From: Lachnospiraceae bacterium UBA3638 | GTDB lineage: Bacteria; Bacillota; Clostridia; Lachnospirales; Lachnospiraceae | Length of the DNA stretch: 8,463 bases | Direction of reading: 5' to 3' | NCBI GenBank assembly: GCA_002373595.1 | Contig: DFKT01000106.1 | Coordinates: forward strand, 1-8,463 | Part shown: piece after piece, positions 6,042 to 8,463 of the stretch | Layout of the letters: each line of letters begins with the position of its first letter | Position numbering within the stretch: the stretch's first letter is position 1 | Notes under the pieces: generated by a model | Databases searched by the model: none | What the model was told of the DNA's origin: nothing | Seen by the model: only the letters and a program-made list of their open reading frames with translations | Translations under genes and position numbers: made by a program

Positions 6042-6985
6042 TGGGACGCGTTTATAGACCGGAGAAGGAAGACAGCATGGACAAAAATATAAGGTATATA
6101 CATAAGCACTTCGGATGGGTAAAAGCAGCTGCGGCGGCGACCGTGATGGTACTCTGTATATCGGGATGCGGCAAAGGATCGGGAGATGCAGGTCCGGCAG
6201 GAACTGCGAGCGCAGGCGGTGCGGACGATCTCTTCTCATCGGATGATTATTCGATGGGAGATATAGGAATGACGGATGCGGGAACCATCAGCGATGCGAC
6301 ATTGAGTGATACGACAGATGGAACCTCTTCGGATGATGGCGCAAATGGAAATGCTGACGGAAACACCTCTGCAAAAAACAGTGAGCCAGTCTCCGTTGAC
6401 GGTCCCGACGAATTCTCTCTCTTCATCTATGACGGCGCGGGAAACATGATCAATAAAGGCGGACAGACTTTTGAAGGGAGCTGGACCGGAGGAACCGATA
6501 TAGTCAGCGTGCAGACTTTTGCCAGCAGCGCGGATTCATTTGCTCTTTCAGCTACGGGAGGAACTCCTTTTGCCAATAAATGGAGAGAACTCTGGAATGC
6601 CGGTTCCAAAGTAAACGGTGCTGATGCGGCTCCATCGGATAAAGCGCGCACCGGATTCAAAGTAGAGTTTGAGTTAAAGAGCGGAGAGAAGATATCGCAG
6701 ATGCTTCTTAAAGCGGGGGATGAGCTCGTATACAGACCTTACCTCGAAAATTATCTCTATGATGATATCAATCAATCCGGAGGATGGTACTCTCACCTTG
6801 AGCCCGGTCAGGATAATGAGAAGACAATGATGACATCGATCAAATTCACACCGGGAGAGAAGGTCGACGAGATAGCAGGTTCTATCATGCTGACAGCATT
6901 TGTCTATGATTCACAGGATGACTTTGATTCAAATGGAGAATATATCGGTGACATATCGGTCACACTTGAGATAGTAAGAAAATAG
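6041..6985 (+). CDS. Secreted lipoprotein with low-complexity linker, last gene of the moxR operon
   Basis: The 314-residue product carries a lipoprotein signal: basic/aromatic IHKHFGWVK, an alanine-rich hydrophobic core (AAAAATVMVL) and lipobox ISGC with the lipidated cysteine at C43, followed by GKGSGD. Residues 45-115 are rich in Ser, Asp, Thr and Gly and look like a flexible spacer. From about 120 a folded domain begins (DEFSLFIYDGAGN) and runs to the end (YIGDISVTLEIVRK), alternating in a way that suggests beta strands; I do not recognise it. Two starts each have a good SD: ATG 6041 (GGAGG at 6029-6033, and TAATG coupling) and ATG 6077 (GGAGAAGGAAG at 6061-6071), which gives 302 residues and a more usual signal-peptide length. 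Its place at the operon end suggests it is the surface-exposed effector or client of the MoxR module. No clear terminator follows. Confidence 0.85.
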   Translation: MGRVYRPEKEDSMDKNIRYIHKHFGWVKAAAAATVMVLCISGCGKGSGDAGPAGTASAGGADDLFSSDDYSMGDIGMTDAGTISDATLSDTTDGTSSDDGANGNADGNTSAKNSEPVSVDGPDEFSLFIYDGAGNMINKGGQTFEGSWTGGTDIVSVQTFASSADSFALSATGGTPFANKWRELWNAGSKVNGADAAPSDKARTGFKVEFELKSGEKISQMLLKAGDELVYRPYLENYLYDDINQSGGWYSHLEPGQDNEKTMMTSIKFTPGEKVDEIAGSIMLTAFVYDSQDDFDSNGEYIGDISVTLEIVRK

Positions 6986-7038
6986 AATGAGATAGATGAT
7001 AAAGGACATAATTGCATTTTTTCTAAAAAAAGATTAGA

Positions 7039-7044
7039 TATAAT
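7039..7044 (+). promoter_or_regulatory. Candidate -10 element for the sensor kinase gene
   Basis: A perfect TATAAT (7039-7044) lies in an AT-rich intergenic stretch, 72 bases before the kinase start. No good -35 box sits at 16-18 bases: the nearest TTGCAT (7012-7017) is 21 bases away, and the optimal position is T-rich. Weak basal activity or activator dependence would fit, as would chance in AT-rich DNA. Confidence 0.45.
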
Positions 7045-7076
7045 AGATGCAGATAGTGAAATAGAGACAATATAAC

Positions 7077-7103
7077 TCCTCTCGATCGTATCGAGAATTA
7101 GGA
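7077..7103 (+). promoter_or_regulatory. Leader hairpin next to the kinase ribosome-binding site
   Basis: CTCGAT (7081-7086) and ATCGAG (7090-7095) form a perfect 6-bp stem with a CGT loop. TCCT (7077-7080) can extend it by pairing with AGGA (7100-7103) across a 4-base bulge. No T-run follows, so it is not an intrinsic terminator. It lies just upstream of GGGGCGG (7105-7111), the likely SD for the ATG at 7117. It could tune translation, or be a palindromic DNA-binding site. Function is inferred. Confidence 0.4.
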
Positions 7104-7116
7104 TGGGGCGGATTGC

Positions 7117-8403
7117 ATGGAAATATATATGATTGAAGTATGTGTCAATTATCTTGAGTTTTTATGCTACTACATTTTGACAGCTGCATTCCTTGGAATT
7201 GGACTGAAAAAGAATGCAATTAGATTAATATATGGCGTAGCGTCATCTTTTGCTATATTCTTTCTCCAGGACATCATTGGAATCGGCGAATCAGTTCCAG
7301 GTTTCGTTATTATGATGATAATTCTATTTGTGACGGTTTTTCTGGTCTATAGAGAATCTATTCTCAATATGCTCGTTTCCTGCGTTATTACTTATATGAT
7401 AACGTCAGTATTTGGCTACATTCAACTCCTGATACTAAATCAGTTTATCGCGGATATAGGAGACCTTGTTTATGGTGTAATTCCTCTGACGGCTATGCTG
7501 ATAGATGTTACATTTATGTATTTTATCTATTTGATTATGAGAAAAAAGCAGTTGAGACTTGCAGTGCATACAAGAAAGGCATGGTATTTTGTAATTATGG
7601 TCTTTTCGTTTGCGGCGACAATGTTGATAAATAAAAAATGGCACGCCAATCCCGACACCTTTTTGGTGAGTTTGGTAGTATATGTGGCTATACTCATATA
7701 TGTGTTTTCTGTGTTTGTGGAGATGATTATCGCACAGCAACAAGAAGAGAAATACCGCTATGAACTGCAAATGTATCAATCATATATGCCTATAGTTGAA
7801 AAACTAATAGATGAAATCAGAGAAAAACAACATGGTTATAGTAATACAATACAGTCCATAAAATCATTGGCTTACGTTGAAAAGGATTTCGAATCACTAA
7901 AAAATGCATTGCTTACGCAAAAAGATGAATCGGACATATTGGAATATGAAATAGATGTTCTAAAATTAAATTATCATTTACTTGCCGGTTTTATAATGAG
8001 TAAAACTGATGAGGCAAAAGGCAAACACATAGAGTTAAGAACAGAAATCGTAAACTATACTCTTGAATCTAAATCTCCGGAGTATGCATTAGTTGAAATG
8101 ATCGGAATTCTAATTGACAATGCGTTGGAAGAAACCGAGTGCGGCGATTGGATTGGGATGAAGATATACTCGGCTGAGGGACGAACGGTATGCGAGGTAA
8201 ATAATAGAGGTGAAATATTGGTAGAAGAATTTATCAAAAAAGCATTTAAAAGGGGATATTCTACGAAAGGAACTTCACTTGAAGGAAGGGGCTATGGATT
8301 ATTTAGGCTGAAGAATCTGATAGAAAAATACGACGGAACAATAGAAATATCAAACAAAAATATAGCAAATGAAAAACGAATAGTATTTAGAATTGAGGTA
8401 TAA
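7117..8403 (+). CDS. AgrC-like sensor histidine kinase (GHKL ATPase domain)
   Basis: This 428-residue membrane sensor kinase has an N-terminal half (about 8-206) of six to seven hydrophobic helices, then a coiled-coil-like linker (207-235) and the kinase core. The phosphoacceptor segment REKQHGYSNTIQSI (235-248) has the AgrC-family H-x-x-x-N pattern, with H239 as the likely phosphorylated histidine. The ATP-binding GHKL domain shows the N-box EMIGILIDNALEE (327-339, N335) and the glycine-rich lid GYSTKGTSLEGRGYGL (380-395). Relatives sense peptide signals outside the cell and phosphorylate a LytTR-type regulator. A response regulator start follows 6 bases after the stop, but no agrB/agrD-like gene is visible here. 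Composition is clearly more AT-rich than the genes to its left, suggesting separate ancestry. ATG 7129 is an alternative start removing four residues. The signal is unknown. Confidence 0.92.
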   Translation: MEIYMIEVCVNYLEFLCYYILTAAFLGIGLKKNAIRLIYGVASSFAIFFLQDIIGIGESVPGFVIMMIILFVTVFLVYRESILNMLVSCVITYMITSVFGYIQLLILNQFIADIGDLVYGVIPLTAMLIDVTFMYFIYLIMRKKQLRLAVHTRKAWYFVIMVFSFAATMLINKKWHANPDTFLVSLVVYVAILIYVFSVFVEMIIAQQQEEKYRYELQMYQSYMPIVEKLIDEIREKQHGYSNTIQSIKSLAYVEKDFESLKNALLTQKDESDILEYEIDVLKLNYHLLAGFIMSKTDEAKGKHIELRTEIVNYTLESKSPEYALVEMIGILIDNALEETECGDWIGMKIYSAEGRTVCEVNNRGEILVEEFIKKAFKRGYSTKGTSLEGRGYGLFRLKNLIEKYDGTIEISNKNIANEKRIVFRIEV

Positions 8404-8409
8404 AACGAA

Positions 8410-8463
8410 ATGTATAAAATGCTTATAGTCGAGGATGAGATGATTCAAGCGACAGCATTGGCT
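8410..8463 (+). CDS. Response regulator (5' end only), partner of the AgrC-like kinase
   Basis: Only 18 codons are present before the window ends: MYKMLIVEDEMIQATALA. The hydrophobic strand followed by the acidic EDE cluster (LIVEDE) is the standard opening of a receiver domain, where these acidic residues help bind Mg2+ near the phosphoacceptor aspartate. GAGGT (8394-8398) lies about 11 bases upstream, within the 3' end of the kinase gene, and the two genes are 6 bases apart, so they form one operon. Given the AgrC-type kinase, a LytTR DNA-binding output is expected, but it lies outside the window and is inference. Confidence 0.85.
   Translation, partial: MYKMLIVEDEMIQATALA

Noticed and set aside
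5685..6239. 184-codon minus-strand open frame opposite the 134-residue gene and lipoprotein start
   Set aside because: It crosses two coupled plus-strand genes, and its composition is typical of an antisense shadow.
7017..7031. T6-CT-A7 inverted repeat as a terminator
   Set aside because: It is a stem of only A/T pairs with almost no loop and no following T-run; it is more likely AT-rich promoter context.
6992..7049. Repeated ATAGATG at 6992-6998 and 7043-7049 as a regulator-binding direct repeat
   Set aside because: There are only two 7-base copies 51 bases apart in AT-rich DNA, and the first overlaps no promoter element; chance is likely.
1..8463. CRISPR array, tRNA/rRNA genes, transposase, toxin-antitoxin pair or phage defence genes
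   Set aside because: I looked for regular direct repeats, tRNA-like sequence, transposase-like or nuclease-like proteins and small toxin pairs on both strands, and saw none.

Overview
The window reads as chromosomal DNA of an anaerobic low-to-mid-GC Firmicute, most likely a Clostridia/Lachnospiraceae-type organism. This is inferred from the split transketolase followed by rpe, the strong Shine-Dalgarno (SD) sites, the tightly overlapping genes and an AgrC-type sensor kinase. No rRNA, tRNA, CRISPR array or insertion sequence was seen.

Layout: (1) 2-861, the end of a transketolase C-terminal subunit gene overlapping rpe; this is the tail of a pentose-phosphate operon and is closed by a strong intrinsic terminator. 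(2) 903-2099 on the minus strand, a short CPA2-type cation/proton antiporter that converges on that terminator. (3) 2100-2298, a divergent promoter region. (4) 2299-6985, a compact plus-strand operon of five genes: MoxR AAA+ ATPase, DUF58 protein, multi-spanning membrane protein with a DUF4129-like tail, an unrecognised 134-residue acidic protein, and a lipoprotein with a Ser/Asp/Gly-rich linker. All four junctions overlap, so the five products are probably made together. (5) 7117 to the end, a more AT-rich AgrC-like sensor histidine kinase followed by the first 18 codons of a response regulator.

The most interesting part is the five-gene operon. MoxR, DUF58 and a DUF4129 membrane protein form a widespread but poorly understood module, often ending in a transglutaminase-like membrane protein. 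Here the membrane protein has only about 60 residues outside the membrane where the transglutaminase domain would sit. The operon instead adds a small cytosolic-looking protein and a secreted lipoprotein, neither of which I recognise. A reasonable inference is a membrane-anchored AAA+ chaperone or remodelling machine whose client or effector is the lipoprotein. The function is unknown.

The right-hand two-component system differs in base composition (sampled lines about 30-40% GC against about 48% in the operon), which marks a likely boundary to an accessory or transferred locus.
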